64,000 nt of DNA, taken from assembly GCA_027625145.1 (NCBI GenBank), contig JAQBXK010000004.1:46171-110170 (forward strand), given 5' to 3'. Numbering within the stretch: the stretch's first letter is position 1; each line of letters starts with the position of its first letter. The notes beneath the pieces are model-generated. The model did no database searches, was not told the origin of the DNA, and saw only the letters and a program-made list of their open reading frames with translations. The DNA comes from Pseudomonadota bacterium. GTDB taxonomy: Bacteria > Pseudomonadota > Alphaproteobacteria > Puniceispirillales > Marisalimonadaceae. Below are positions 49,270 to 58,692 of this stretch, in pieces. The position numbers were made by a program, and so were the translations under genes.

Positions 49270-50226
49270 ATGAAAAAAATAAAAGTTGCTGTCTTAGATG
49301 ACTACCAAAGCGTAACTCATAAATTTGCTAATTGGAAACCTTTAGAACAAAAAATACAGCTACATATAATTGATAAATATATAGGTGTTGATAACAATTT
49401 AGTTGAGCAATTAATTGATTTCGAAGTTTTATGCTTAATGCGAGAAAGAACTCCATTAACAGAAGATCTAATAAACAAGCTTCCTAATTTAAAGTTAGTA
49501 ATAACAAGTGGAATGTGGAACGCTTCTATAGATTTAGAAGCCTTAAAGAAGAGAAATATTATTTGTTGTGGCACTGATACAAAAACTAATTCTACAGCTG
49601 AATTGGCTTGGTCACTTATTATGATTGGTTGGAGAGGATTACAAACAGAATTTCAAAATATGAAAGATGGAAATTGGCAAACTACAGTTGGCAGGGGATT
49701 AAAGGGTAATACTTTAGGTATTTTTGGTTTAGGTAAACAAGGACTTCAGGTGGCAAATTTTGGAAAAGCTTTTGGAATGAAAGTGATAGCTTGGAGTCAT
49801 AATCTGAAAAAAGAAGATTGTGAAAAAGTAGATGTTCAGTATGTAACAAGTTCAGAGTTGTTTCAGTTATCAGACATCTTAACTATCCATACTAAATTAT
49901 CAGATAGGACTATAAATTTTATAGATAAAGAAAAGTTAAAGACAATGAAAAAAGATTCTTTATTGGTTAATACTAGTCGTGGACCCATAATTAAAGAAGA
50001 AGATTTGTTGGATGCGTTGAAAAATAAAGTTATAGGATGCGCTGCTTTAGATGTTTATGATATTGAACCCTTACCTAAAAATCATCTTCTAAGAAGTATG
50101 ACTAACGTTATATTAACTCCTCATATAGGTTATGTTTCTTCTGAAGCATATGAAAAATTCTTTGAAGGTTATGTTTTAGCTATTGAAGCGTTCTTAAATG
50201 GAAAGCCAATAAATAAAATCAGCTGA
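49270..50226 (+). CDS. D-2-hydroxyacid dehydrogenase family protein
   Basis: 318 residues. NAD-binding GIFGLGKQGLQVANFG near residue 155; catalytic Arg in VNTSRGPII, Glu in DVYDIEPLP and His in LTPHIGYVS are all in place. It interconverts 2-keto acids and D-2-hydroxyacids (phosphoglycerate dehydrogenase/glyoxylate reductase superfamily) but lacks an ACT domain, so it is not a typical SerA. The N-terminus VAVLDDYQS is shared with a group of uncharacterised alphaproteobacterial members. Confidence 0.88.
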   Translation: MKKIKVAVLDDYQSVTHKFANWKPLEQKIQLHIIDKYIGVDNNLVEQLIDFEVLCLMRERTPLTEDLINKLPNLKLVITSGMWNASIDLEALKKRNIICCGTDTKTNSTAELAWSLIMIGWRGLQTEFQNMKDGNWQTTVGRGLKGNTLGIFGLGKQGLQVANFGKAFGMKVIAWSHNLKKEDCEKVDVQYVTSSELFQLSDILTIHTKLSDRTINFIDKEKLKTMKKDSLLVNTSRGPIIKEEDLLDALKNKVIGCAALDVYDIEPLPKNHLLRSMTNVILTPHIGYVSSEAYEKFFEGYVLAIEAFLNGKPINKIS

Positions 50227-50228
50227 AA

Positions 50229-50966
50229 TTAAGACCAATTTTCTATAACCCATTTTGGTGTTGTAAGCTGTTTATATATTTTTTTATAAAATTGTGATTT
50301 TTTTACAGGCCATTTCCCTTGAATAACATCATCTGGGTCAGGTTTCCCTGTAAAAGCTACTATACTTGTTTCTTTTGGAAGTATAGCTGGCTTCCATATT
50401 CTTAGAGGCCAATATGGAAGTAAATTATGTTTAAAGCTTTTACACCAATCAGAAGGCCAAAAAATCTGATCTTTAATTTCAGCGCTTAAAAAAGTTTGTT
50501 CAATATGAAATTTTTTCCAAATTTTTTCTGGTGTTTTTTGAAACTTTTTAAAAATAAAATCATACCTCCCAACTGGAAATCTAAAACAACTGGTATTTCC
50601 AATGTTTTCACCTATTTGTGTCCAGTTTTCTATTACACAGTATTTCCCTGGATTGAAATCAAAAAAGCGATCAAGATTTCCAGTTATAACTAAATCAAGG
50701 TCTAAAAACAAAACATCACCCTTCAGCTTATCTAGAGGATGTTGCCAAACACTTAGTTTTTTCCATGGCGTTAATGCAATAGTTTCAGGTAACTTTATTT
50801 TTGGTAAAGGTTTACATATTATATTTTTGTTAATGCCTTTAATATCGTCAGTAAAACAGTAGAGTTTAGTTGTTCTTTTAGTATGCCGTTTTATTGAATT
50901 ATATAGTCTATTAACAAACTCAGGCCCATATCTTGAACCCCATTTCATACATATAATTGTTTGCAA
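50229..50966 (-). CDS. Glycosyltransferase-like protein (GT-A fold)
   Basis: 245 residues, no membrane segment. IICMKWGSRYGPEFVNRLY at the start and GDVLFLDLDLVITGNLD near residue 86, with the acidic DLD that would bind metal and nucleotide sugar, resemble GT8-like or capsule-type glycosyltransferases of Alphaproteobacteria. A later W-P-x-x-W-C-K-S-F-K segment is also typical. It converges on the dehydrogenase gene (2-base gap) and opens the second surface-glycan island. Confidence 0.7.
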   Translation of the reverse strand: MQTIICMKWGSRYGPEFVNRLYNSIKRHTKRTTKLYCFTDDIKGINKNIICKPLPKIKLPETIALTPWKKLSVWQHPLDKLKGDVLFLDLDLVITGNLDRFFDFNPGKYCVIENWTQIGENIGNTSCFRFPVGRYDFIFKKFQKTPEKIWKKFHIEQTFLSAEIKDQIFWPSDWCKSFKHNLLPYWPLRIWKPAILPKETSIVAFTGKPDPDDVIQGKWPVKKSQFYKKIYKQLTTPKWVIENWS

Positions 50967-51051
50967 ATCTTAATCCAGATATAAATATAATTATTAAAAA
51001 TTTTGAATTCGTCTTATAACACTATTTTAATATCATAAAGACTAAAAAATT

Positions 51052-52158
51052 ATGAAAATAAATATTTTATTACCTTACAAAGAAAAGTTTGATGAAAATA
51101 AAGCATCTTCAGTTTCAATCACAGTTAAAAATAATTTGTCCCATACGAAATTTTTAAGTCACATAAAAGTCTATGGAAAAAATGTTGAAAAACCACTTTT
51201 CAAAGATAATTTTGAAGGCATTAAATATTCTATTTTTTCCTTAAAAAGTAAGAATGCATTTTTAGCATATAAAATGTTAAAAATAATGTCAAAAGAGAGT
51301 TCAAAAAAACAGCTAATAGAAATACATAATAGGCCTTATCTTGTAGACCAAATTGCCAAAGCTAACAACTTCCCTATCACTTTATTTATTCATAATGACC
51401 CACAAACAATGAAGGGATCTAAATCGGTTAAGGATAGGAAAAATATATTAAAAAAGTGCGCAGCAGTTTTTTGTGTGAGTGAATACATTAAAAATAAGTT
51501 TCTAGAGGGAGTTTTAATTAAGAATGAAAAGGTCCATGTTCTTCATAATGGTGTGGACAGACAGCTCAAAAAATTTCCAATAAAGAAAAAAGAGATCTTA
51601 TTTGTTGGAAGATTAGTTTTAGAAAAGGGGGTTGATCTATATGTTGATGTTGTAGAAAATATTGCTAAAAATTTTCCAGATTGGACTTTTGAGCTTATTG
51701 GATCCTTTAGATTGGGTGACGATAAAAATAAAGATGCGTTTGCTAACAATATCATTAACAAGTTTAAAAAAATTAGCAACCAAACTAAATATCATGGATT
51801 CAAAAATCAGGATTTTATTCAAGAAAAAATGAAAACAGCTTCCGTAATTGTTATCCCCTCAGTGTGGGAAGAACCTTTTGGTTTAGTTGCAGCTGAAGCA
51901 ATGAGTAATGGAATTGGGATAATTGCATCAGATATTGGTGGAATACCTGAAATAGTAGAAAGTAATGGTATTTTAATTAAAGATATTAATAAACAAAAAT
52001 TAGAGTATGCACTTGTAGACTTAATAAGTAATTCTACTAAAAGAAAAAAACTTCAAAGAATGTCTTGGGCTAATTTTAAATTCTCTGCAAAAAAAAGTTC
52101 TAAAAAATTAGATTTGTATAGAGAAATGATTTTATCAAGAGAGTTTGTTGATGACTAG
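51052..52158 (+). CDS. Glycosyltransferase family 4 protein
   Basis: 368 residues, GT-B fold. LHNGVDRQLKKFP and ILFVGRLVLEKGVDLYVDVV near residue 185 start the C-terminal domain; PSVWEEPFGLVAAEAMSNGIG near 275 carries the E-x7-E type donor-binding motif; ASDIGGIPEIV follows. It transfers a sugar from a nucleotide donor to a surface glycan, acceptor unknown. Its last 24 bases overlap the open frame continuing out of the convergent methyltransferase-like gene. Confidence 0.88.
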   Translation: MKINILLPYKEKFDENKASSVSITVKNNLSHTKFLSHIKVYGKNVEKPLFKDNFEGIKYSIFSLKSKNAFLAYKMLKIMSKESSKKQLIEIHNRPYLVDQIAKANNFPITLFIHNDPQTMKGSKSVKDRKNILKKCAAVFCVSEYIKNKFLEGVLIKNEKVHVLHNGVDRQLKKFPIKKKEILFVGRLVLEKGVDLYVDVVENIAKNFPDWTFELIGSFRLGDDKNKDAFANNIINKFKKISNQTKYHGFKNQDFIQEKMKTASVIVIPSVWEEPFGLVAAEAMSNGIGIIASDIGGIPEIVESNGILIKDINKQKLEYALVDLISNSTKRKKLQRMSWANFKFSAKKSSKKLDLYREMILSREFVDD

Positions 52159-53081
52159 AGAACATTGACTATGATTTTTATAATCTGTAATTGGAAAAAG
52201 TTGAGGGAAAATTTTGTGAAAAATTATTTTATCAATACAGTCTATTTCATTTAAATTTTCAAGGTAAACTGTTCCTTTCCTATTTCTTGAAATCCAACTT
52301 AGTGTTTCGGAGCTAACCTTCCTTTTTTAATATCTTGTAACGCTGATATTGTTGGTATTGGGGGCCATCCATCTGAGTGGATGTTAAGAAAACTTAAATC
52401 ATCATCAAAAAAATTATATTGTATATGATATTTTTGTAAAAATTTAAGTCTGTCCATCTGCGAAGTATGATCATCCCACAATGCGACTGTTTTTTTTTTG
52501 ATTAAAGGAATTTTATTAGTAATATCAATATTTACATATGTAGCTTTTTTTGAATTAAACATATTGTTCTCAAAATTAATGTCATAAATAAATATCTTAC
52601 AATCATTATGAGTTGCGGCGTCTATTAAATATGTTGTAAACCCTTTCATTACTCCTGACACTATAACTATTTCGGGATTTATTATTTTTAACAATGTATA
52701 AAAAAATACACCTTCATTATAACCAAACCCACTTTCATGTTCTTTGATAGGACTTTTACCAAAAACATAATCAAACTCATCTACATATCCTTCAACTTCA
52801 GATTTATTATATTTTAAGTTTGATAATTCTAAAAAAGAATATATTTCATTAACTATCAGGCTGCTTCTATGTTTTTTAATAACTTTTTCAATAGGGTAAG
52901 ACACGTAAGCTTCATCTTTTTGAGGTTTATTTTTATTCACTCGTATACTGATTTTAAAACCTAAAAATTTATTTAAAGATTTTTTCAATTTTTTTAAAAA
53001 AACTGAAGTGCCAATGAAATTTTTAGGCTTTTCAGAAAAATTATTCCAATATTCAGTATATGTTTTTTTTATGTTGATCAA
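52135..53081 (-). pseudogene. Methyltransferase-like gene with probable frameshift near its 3' end
   Basis: The uninterrupted frame is 52299-53081, 260 residues. It has a Rossmann-like core: INPEIVIVSGVMKGFTTYLID near residue 130 stands like motif I of class I SAM methyltransferases, then KIFIYDIN and VALWDDHTSQ. The frame stops after DIKKGRLAPKH. The shifted frame, reached by adding one base in the AAAAAA run just before, reads KVSSETLSWISRNRKGTVYL and continues about 60 residues to TGA at 52135. That tail looks protein-like, so the stop is probably a homopolymer frameshift. A real 260-residue protein remains possible. Confidence 0.6.
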
Positions 53082-53127
53082 ATTTCAAAGGTTTAACTTT
53101 CTTAATTAAATGTAATCATTATCTCTA

Positions 53128-54390
53128 TTATTTTTTGAAACTTTGAAATTGAGAAATTGCGAAGCCTATAGCAAACCACATAAAAAGGTTGCCCCACTGC
53201 CCATAGAAACTTCCAAACTGCTGCATTGGAAAAAATAAGCCAAAGGGAACTACAAAAGCTGTTGCGGCCATTGGACATTCAAAGTTTTCTCTTCTAGCTT
53301 TATAACATGTCCAAATCATTGACCCAAACATAACACATCCAAAAATAAGGCCTATAATTCCTACTTCCGCAAATAATTGAACATAAAAGTTATGAGGGTG
53401 ATTTCCACAGTAATTTTTGCCTGGAAGCCAATTAGGCAAACTAGAGGGCAATATTTTGCAAGTATTTCGGGTGCCAGAAGGACCAATACCTTTAATAGGG
53501 GTTAATAAACCTTGTTGAATTCCACCTCTCCAAGATCCCCAGTATGGAGTGTCAGTATTTACAATTGGTATATTTCTTAAAAAATTTTTGCCAAAACGAT
53601 CGCCTAAATCAGGACGACTAATAAACACTAAAGAGACAGCAATAATCTCAATCCCGACTAATACTGAAAACATTAAAAACTTTGGTTTCCAAACAATACT
53701 CGCTAATAAACCACCGCATGCGCGAATAAGAAAATGTGTTCTTTCTCCAGTCAAAGAGGATACTGCAATAGATAATAAACCAATAAGACCAGAAAACATT
53801 CCAGCTTTGTTTTTTTTACTAACTGCAACAGCCATTAAAACACAAAATAGAGGAAGTGAAACTTTAGAAATATAACCTCCAGGTACTAGATCTCCATAAG
53901 GCCATTCTAATCTTCCCTTAGGTTCAATTATCATTTCCGCAATTAAAATTCCGCACATTATAAGCATTCCAATTAAAATAGATAATAACATCAAAATTCT
54001 AATGTCTCTATCTTTTGCAAGCCATACTTGAGCTGCGGCAGCATAGAGTGGGAAACGTATCCAAACAAAACCTTGTTGAAATGTAAATAGTGGATCAGGC
54101 CCAGTAATTGCCGAAAATAAACCGAATATCCATAGAGCTAAAGCGCTTTTAAACCAAAGTTGAGATGCCCAGCTCCAGTCTTTTCTTTTGATACATCTAG
54201 CTAAAAAAATTATACCAATTGAAGTTAGCCATAAATCAGCTGGATCTCTTTCTATTAAATAAACAAATGGTCCTAAAAACCAAAATAATGTCATATATTT
54301 ATCAATTTTACTTAAACTATTAATTTTCTCCAATCCAACTTTCCAGCTTTCAGAAAAATTAAGTTCAGGAATTGATATATATTTCAACAT
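53128..54390 (-). CDS. O-antigen ligase/polymerase-like membrane protein
   Basis: 420 residues with ten or more hydrophobic helices and a large periplasmic loop (about 265-320) containing GIGPSGTRNTCK and GNHPHNFYVQLFAEVGIIGLI. The H-N-x-Y/F-x-Q-x-x-x-E-x-G pattern is typical of the Wzy_C/WaaL superfamily that polymerises O-antigen or ligates it to lipid A core. It lies with glycosyltransferase genes, which supports a surface polysaccharide role. Confidence 0.87.
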   Translation of the reverse strand: MLKYISIPELNFSESWKVGLEKINSLSKIDKYMTLFWFLGPFVYLIERDPADLWLTSIGIIFLARCIKRKDWSWASQLWFKSALALWIFGLFSAITGPDPLFTFQQGFVWIRFPLYAAAAQVWLAKDRDIRILMLLSILIGMLIMCGILIAEMIIEPKGRLEWPYGDLVPGGYISKVSLPLFCVLMAVAVSKKNKAGMFSGLIGLLSIAVSSLTGERTHFLIRACGGLLASIVWKPKFLMFSVLVGIEIIAVSLVFISRPDLGDRFGKNFLRNIPIVNTDTPYWGSWRGGIQQGLLTPIKGIGPSGTRNTCKILPSSLPNWLPGKNYCGNHPHNFYVQLFAEVGIIGLIFGCVMFGSMIWTCYKARRENFECPMAATAFVVPFGLFFPMQQFGSFYGQWGNLFMWFAIGFAISQFQSFKK

Positions 54391-54420
54391 GATTATTATG
54401 ACTTTCTATTTTTAATAGAT

Positions 54421-55914
54421 TTACCTATTAATAAATAACTTATTTTTAAATACAACTATTAATATTATTACTGGCAAGCCCATTAAAGCAGTAGAAATAA
54501 AAAAGTTTAAATAACCAAAGCTTTCTACAAATAATCCAGAATAGCCTGCAATTATTTTAGGAAAAAATAACATAAAAGATGTAAACAAAGCATATTGAGA
54601 TGTAGTAAAGTTGATATTTGTTAATGAGCTAAGAAATGCAACAAATGCAACTGAGGCTATTCCACCAGAGAGATTATCAGCAATAATGACAATCATTAAA
54701 TAAGTAGTCTTGGGTTCTAATATGACAAGCAAAGCAAAAAGTAGGTTTGTAGCAGCAGCAAGAATAGCACCTAAAAGTAAAATTGAATAATTATTATATC
54801 TTGATGCTAATATTCCGCCAAGTAATCCTCCAAAGATAGTTGCAATTAATCCCCAGAATTTTGAGAAAGTAGCTATTTGATTTAGGGTATATCCCTTGTC
54901 TGAATAAAAAAGGTTGGCTACTACGCCCATTACAATATCTGCAATTCTGTAAAAGCCTATAATTATTAATATTACGATAGCCATGGTACCATATTTTTTG
55001 ACAAAATTATCTAATGGATCCCAAAATGTAGAGACTAAAACATAATTGTTAATATATTTTGTTCGTGTTGAAATAACAAAAACCAATAGCATTGCACTGA
55101 AAGCAGATATAAATTTTGAAATTGTCAAGAGACCTTTTGTCAACGGATCATCAAATTTAATAACAGGAAAAATATTGTATATTAAAATAAATGCTAAAAT
55201 TGAAATAAAAAAAATATTAATTAATTTTAAGCGATCTTTAAAATCATTTAATAAAACTCTCTTAGAATTGGGCTCTGGAGACATTAATGTACAAATTAAA
55301 CCAATACCTTGGAGTAAAGCCATAATCATATATGTTTTTTGCCATGCTTCGACATTATATAATTTTTCGTCTCCACCAAACGATGAAGCTAGAATAAGCG
55401 ACCCTGCGCCCGCTGCTATCATTCCTAACCTGTAACCTACAATATATATTCCGCTCATTGCGCTTTGTAATTTTTTTGGAGCAGACTCAATTCTATAAGT
55501 ATCAACCATTGCATCTTGAGTTGCACTAGAAAAACCTATGAAAACTATAATAATAGCCATTAGAGACAAATTATATTTAGGATCAATAAATCCAACCATT
55601 GCTATAGATATTATGAGCATCAATTGAGATATAATTAACCAGCTTTTCCTATGCCCAAATTTATTAGTGAGGAAAGTTATTGGTATTTTATCCATAACTG
55701 GTGCCCATAGAAACTTGAAACTGTATGCAAGCCCAGCCCAACTAAATAAGGTAATTGTACTTCTATCAATTCCAGCCGACTTAAGCCAAAGAGAAAGAGT
55801 TGAAAAAATGAGCAATATTGGTAATCCAGAAGAAAATCCTAAAATTAATAACCTTATTACTCTAATATCTTTGTAAATTAATAAAGATTTTTTCCATCCT
55901 AATTTTTCATTCAT
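54421..55914 (-). CDS. ampG: AmpG-family muropeptide/MFS permease
   Basis: 497 residues, about 12-14 helices. The start region LLILGFSSGLPILLIFSTLSLWLKSAGIDR (residues 22-51) and the loop FKFLWAPVMDKIP with GHRKSWLIISQL are characteristic of AmpG, which imports GlcNAc-anhydroMurNAc peptides from the periplasm. The segment SSATQDAMVDTYRIE also matches. It lies 5-8 kb from anmK and murQ, which act later in the same recycling route, and back to back with an L,D-transpeptidase gene. Confidence 0.9.
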   Translation of the reverse strand: MNEKLGWKKSLLIYKDIRVIRLLILGFSSGLPILLIFSTLSLWLKSAGIDRSTITLFSWAGLAYSFKFLWAPVMDKIPITFLTNKFGHRKSWLIISQLMLIISIAMVGFIDPKYNLSLMAIIIVFIGFSSATQDAMVDTYRIESAPKKLQSAMSGIYIVGYRLGMIAAGAGSLILASSFGGDEKLYNVEAWQKTYMIMALLQGIGLICTLMSPEPNSKRVLLNDFKDRLKLINIFFISILAFILIYNIFPVIKFDDPLTKGLLTISKFISAFSAMLLVFVISTRTKYINNYVLVSTFWDPLDNFVKKYGTMAIVILIIIGFYRIADIVMGVVANLFYSDKGYTLNQIATFSKFWGLIATIFGGLLGGILASRYNNYSILLLGAILAAATNLLFALLVILEPKTTYLMIVIIADNLSGGIASVAFVAFLSSLTNINFTTSQYALFTSFMLFFPKIIAGYSGLFVESFGYLNFFISTALMGLPVIILIVVFKNKLFINR

Positions 55915-56014
55915 AATAAAGCCTGATCTTAATAAAAATTTAAATTAAATTTAGATTAATATTATTAATAAAAATACATTTTTCTAGTTTAATAAAATGG
56001 TTTATGTTTCTTAA

Positions 56015-56569
56015 ATGCAAAAGAATTGGGTAGTTATAAATCATAATAAAAGACTCTTTTTAAGAGCAGGCAACAAAATATTTGAATGCCAATTAGGTGA
56101 TGGAGGATTAAAATTATCTTCAAAAAAGATAGAAGGAGATAAAGTTACACCAATTGGCCTATGGCGATTAAAATCAGTCTACTATAGAGCTGATAGAATT
56201 ATAAGGCCTAAATTTAAAAAAAAACACATTTTAAAACTAAATAAAATTACTAGAAATTGTGGTTGGTGTGATGATGTTAATAGTAATTATTATAATAATT
56301 ATATTAAAATCAATAAATTTCTTTCTACAAAATTAAGTTATGAAAAATTATGGAGAGAAGATAATGCATATGATATTCTGTTAGAAATTTGTCATAATAA
56401 AACCCCAACAATCAAGAATAAAGGTAGTGCAATTTTTATTCATTGTAGTTTTTTAGATAAAAGAACTACAGCAGGCTGCATTGCATTAAAAAAAAGAGAT
56501 TTAACTTTTTTAGTAAATAACCTTAAAGATAGGATTTGTATAAGAATATTTAATCAATATTTCAAATAA
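56015..56569 (+). CDS. L,D-transpeptidase (YkuD/ErfK) family protein
   Basis: 184 residues, the short YkuD type without LysM or a clear signal peptide. GDKVTPIGLWRL near residue 46 and the active site IFIHCSFLD...TTAGCIAL (His, then Cys about 17 residues later) fit the group with a T-A-G-C rather than S-H-G-C nucleophile motif. Members cross-link or trim peptidoglycan or attach proteins to it. Lack of a visible export signal leaves location uncertain. It diverges from ampG. Confidence 0.82.
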   Translation: MQKNWVVINHNKRLFLRAGNKIFECQLGDGGLKLSSKKIEGDKVTPIGLWRLKSVYYRADRIIRPKFKKKHILKLNKITRNCGWCDDVNSNYYNNYIKINKFLSTKLSYEKLWREDNAYDILLEICHNKTPTIKNKGSAIFIHCSFLDKRTTAGCIALKKRDLTFLVNNLKDRICIRIFNQYFK

Positions 56570-56639
56570 AAATCTTTACAGATTTAATTAATGGAATTAA
56601 AAGTTACTTTTTCTTAATAAAATTTTTTTGAGGTGTTAA

Positions 56640-58646
56640 ATGCCCTACTCTTTAATAACAGTTTCATTAGGTGTATTAGGTCTTCTATCTGCTTATATGG
56701 TTTATCTTAAAGTTAAATCTTCACCTGAAGGCGATGGTCGCGTTAAAGAGATTGGAGATGAAATACACCTTGGTGCTATGGTTTTTATGTCTGCTGAGTA
56801 TAAAAGATTAGCTATTTTTTGTCTAATTTGTATTTTAGCACTTTATTTCTCATTAGGTTGGCAAACTGCTGCTTCATTTTTATTAGGGTCGTTATGTTCT
56901 GGTATTGCAGGCTTTATAGGCATGTATGCTGCAACTAAAGCTAATGTTAGAACAGCAGTTGCAGCTAAAGAAAAAGGCGCTGCTGAGGCACTTAATATTG
57001 CATTTTTTGGTGGTTCCATTATGGGCTTAACAGTGGCCTCAATGGGATTATTAGGAGTAGGAATTTTATTTTATTATTTTGCTGGAGATATAAAAACCAT
57101 TCATGCAATTGAAGGTTTTGCAATGGGAGCATCATCTGTAGCATTATTTTCTCGAGTTGGTGGTGGTATTTTTACAAAGAGTGCAGATGTCGGAGCAGAT
57201 TTAGTTGGAAAAATTGAAGCAGGCATTCCTGAAGATGATCCAAGAAACCCAGCTGTTATTGCTGATAATGTTGGAGATAATGTTGGTGATGTAGCCGGCA
57301 TGGGATCAGATATTTTTGAATCATATTGTGGATCCATGATTGCTTGTATAGCTTTGGCCGCCTCTATGACCAGTGCCACCGTTTCAAGTCTTGGTGGAGA
57401 TCAATTCATGTTACAATTTATGCCGTTAGCTTTAGCATCTTTGGGCTTAATATGTTCATTATTAGGCATTTTAACTGTTAAAATATTTTCTTCTAAAAGT
57501 GCTGAAACAGCGCTTAGATTTGGTACAATTGGTTCTGCAATTATATTTGTTATTACATCATATTTTTTAATAAATTTTATGAATGTTTCCTCAGGTGTTT
57601 GGGTTGCAGTTTTAACTGGATCAGTTGGTGGAATTATTGTCGGCTTAGTAACTGAATATTATACTGGTGGTAGTCCAGTAAGAAAAATAGCTAAAGATGG
57701 AGAAACTGGACCAGCTACAGTATTGATATCTGGACTTGCTGTTGGAATGCAATCTGTTGCTATTCCTGTTTTAACTATAGTAGTAATAATATTTATTTCT
57801 AATGTCTATGCGGGGCTTTATGGAGTTGGAATTGCAGCTATTGGAATGTTAAGTACTGTTGGAATTACTATGGCAATAGACGCATATGGCCCTGTTGCTG
57901 ACAATGCCGGCGGCATTGCTGAAATGGCTGAAATGGGGAAGGAAACTAGAGAAATAACAGATTCACTTGATGAAGTTGGTAATACTACTGCAGCCATTGG
58001 TAAAGGATTTGCTATAAGTGCAGCTGCACTGGCTGCATTAGCTTTAATAAGCGCATACATAGAAAAAATATCTATTAAAGATGAAAGCTTTGTTTTAGCT
58101 ATAAATGATCCATTAGTTTTATGTGGTATGTTTTTAGGAGGTATATTTCCATTCTTAGTAAGTTCAATGACTATGACGGCCGTTGGTGATGCTGCTTTTG
58201 ACATGATTAAAGAAGTTAGAAGACAGTTCAAAGAAATACCTGGTTTAATGGAAGGTAAAGCTAAGCCTGACACTGCAAGATGTATTGATATTGCCACTAA
58301 GGCTGCATTACGAAAAATGATAGCACCTGGAGCACTTGCTGTTTTATCACCAGTAGTAATTGGATTTTTGTTAGGACCTAAAGCACTTGGTGGAATGTTA
58401 GGTGGAGCACTTATATGTTGTGTTATGATGGCTTTAATGATGTCTAATGCTGGAGGGGCTTGGGATAATGCTAAGAAATATGTTGAAAAAGGTAATTTAG
58501 GCGGCAAAGGTTCAGATGTTCATAAAGCTGTTGTTGTAGGTGATACAGTTGGAGATCCATTGAAAGATACTTCTGGCCCATCAATGAATATTTTAATAAA
58601 CGTTATGGCAATTGTAAGTTTAGTTATTGCTCCATTATTAATCTAA
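56640..58646 (+). CDS. hppA: Membrane-bound pyrophosphatase (ion-translocating)
   Basis: 668 residues with about 16 helices. PPi-site motifs: DVGADLVGKIEAGIPEDDPRN (Asp, Lys, Glu; residues 183-203), the NVGDNVGDVAGMGSDIFESY stretch and the C-terminal DTVGDPLKDTSGPS. The K+-site segment reads GNTTAAIGKG, with Ala 451 and Gly 454 where K+-independent enzymes have Lys and Thr, so this is of the K+-dependent class, whose members pump H+ or Na+. Ion choice cannot be read from this alone. GAGGTG precedes the ATG. Confidence 0.96.
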   Translation: MPYSLITVSLGVLGLLSAYMVYLKVKSSPEGDGRVKEIGDEIHLGAMVFMSAEYKRLAIFCLICILALYFSLGWQTAASFLLGSLCSGIAGFIGMYAATKANVRTAVAAKEKGAAEALNIAFFGGSIMGLTVASMGLLGVGILFYYFAGDIKTIHAIEGFAMGASSVALFSRVGGGIFTKSADVGADLVGKIEAGIPEDDPRNPAVIADNVGDNVGDVAGMGSDIFESYCGSMIACIALAASMTSATVSSLGGDQFMLQFMPLALASLGLICSLLGILTVKIFSSKSAETALRFGTIGSAIIFVITSYFLINFMNVSSGVWVAVLTGSVGGIIVGLVTEYYTGGSPVRKIAKDGETGPATVLISGLAVGMQSVAIPVLTIVVIIFISNVYAGLYGVGIAAIGMLSTVGITMAIDAYGPVADNAGGIAEMAEMGKETREITDSLDEVGNTTAAIGKGFAISAAALAALALISAYIEKISIKDESFVLAINDPLVLCGMFLGGIFPFLVSSMTMTAVGDAAFDMIKEVRRQFKEIPGLMEGKAKPDTARCIDIATKAALRKMIAPGALAVLSPVVIGFLLGPKALGGMLGGALICCVMMALMMSNAGGAWDNAKKYVEKGNLGGKGSDVHKAVVVGDTVGDPLKDTSGPSMNILINVMAIVSLVIAPLLI

Positions 58647-58660
58647 ATATAAAAAAATTA

Positions 58661-58692
58661 AAAAACCATTTTCGTAAAAAATGGTTTTTTTT
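58661..58692. terminator. Bidirectional intrinsic terminator between hppA and the next gene
   Basis: Two 12-base complementary arms (AAAAACCATTTT and AAAATGGTTTTT) with a CGTAA loop are flanked by A-runs on the left and T-runs on the right. This fits termination of hppA on the plus strand and of the convergent dehydrogenase gene on the minus strand. Confidence 0.85.
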
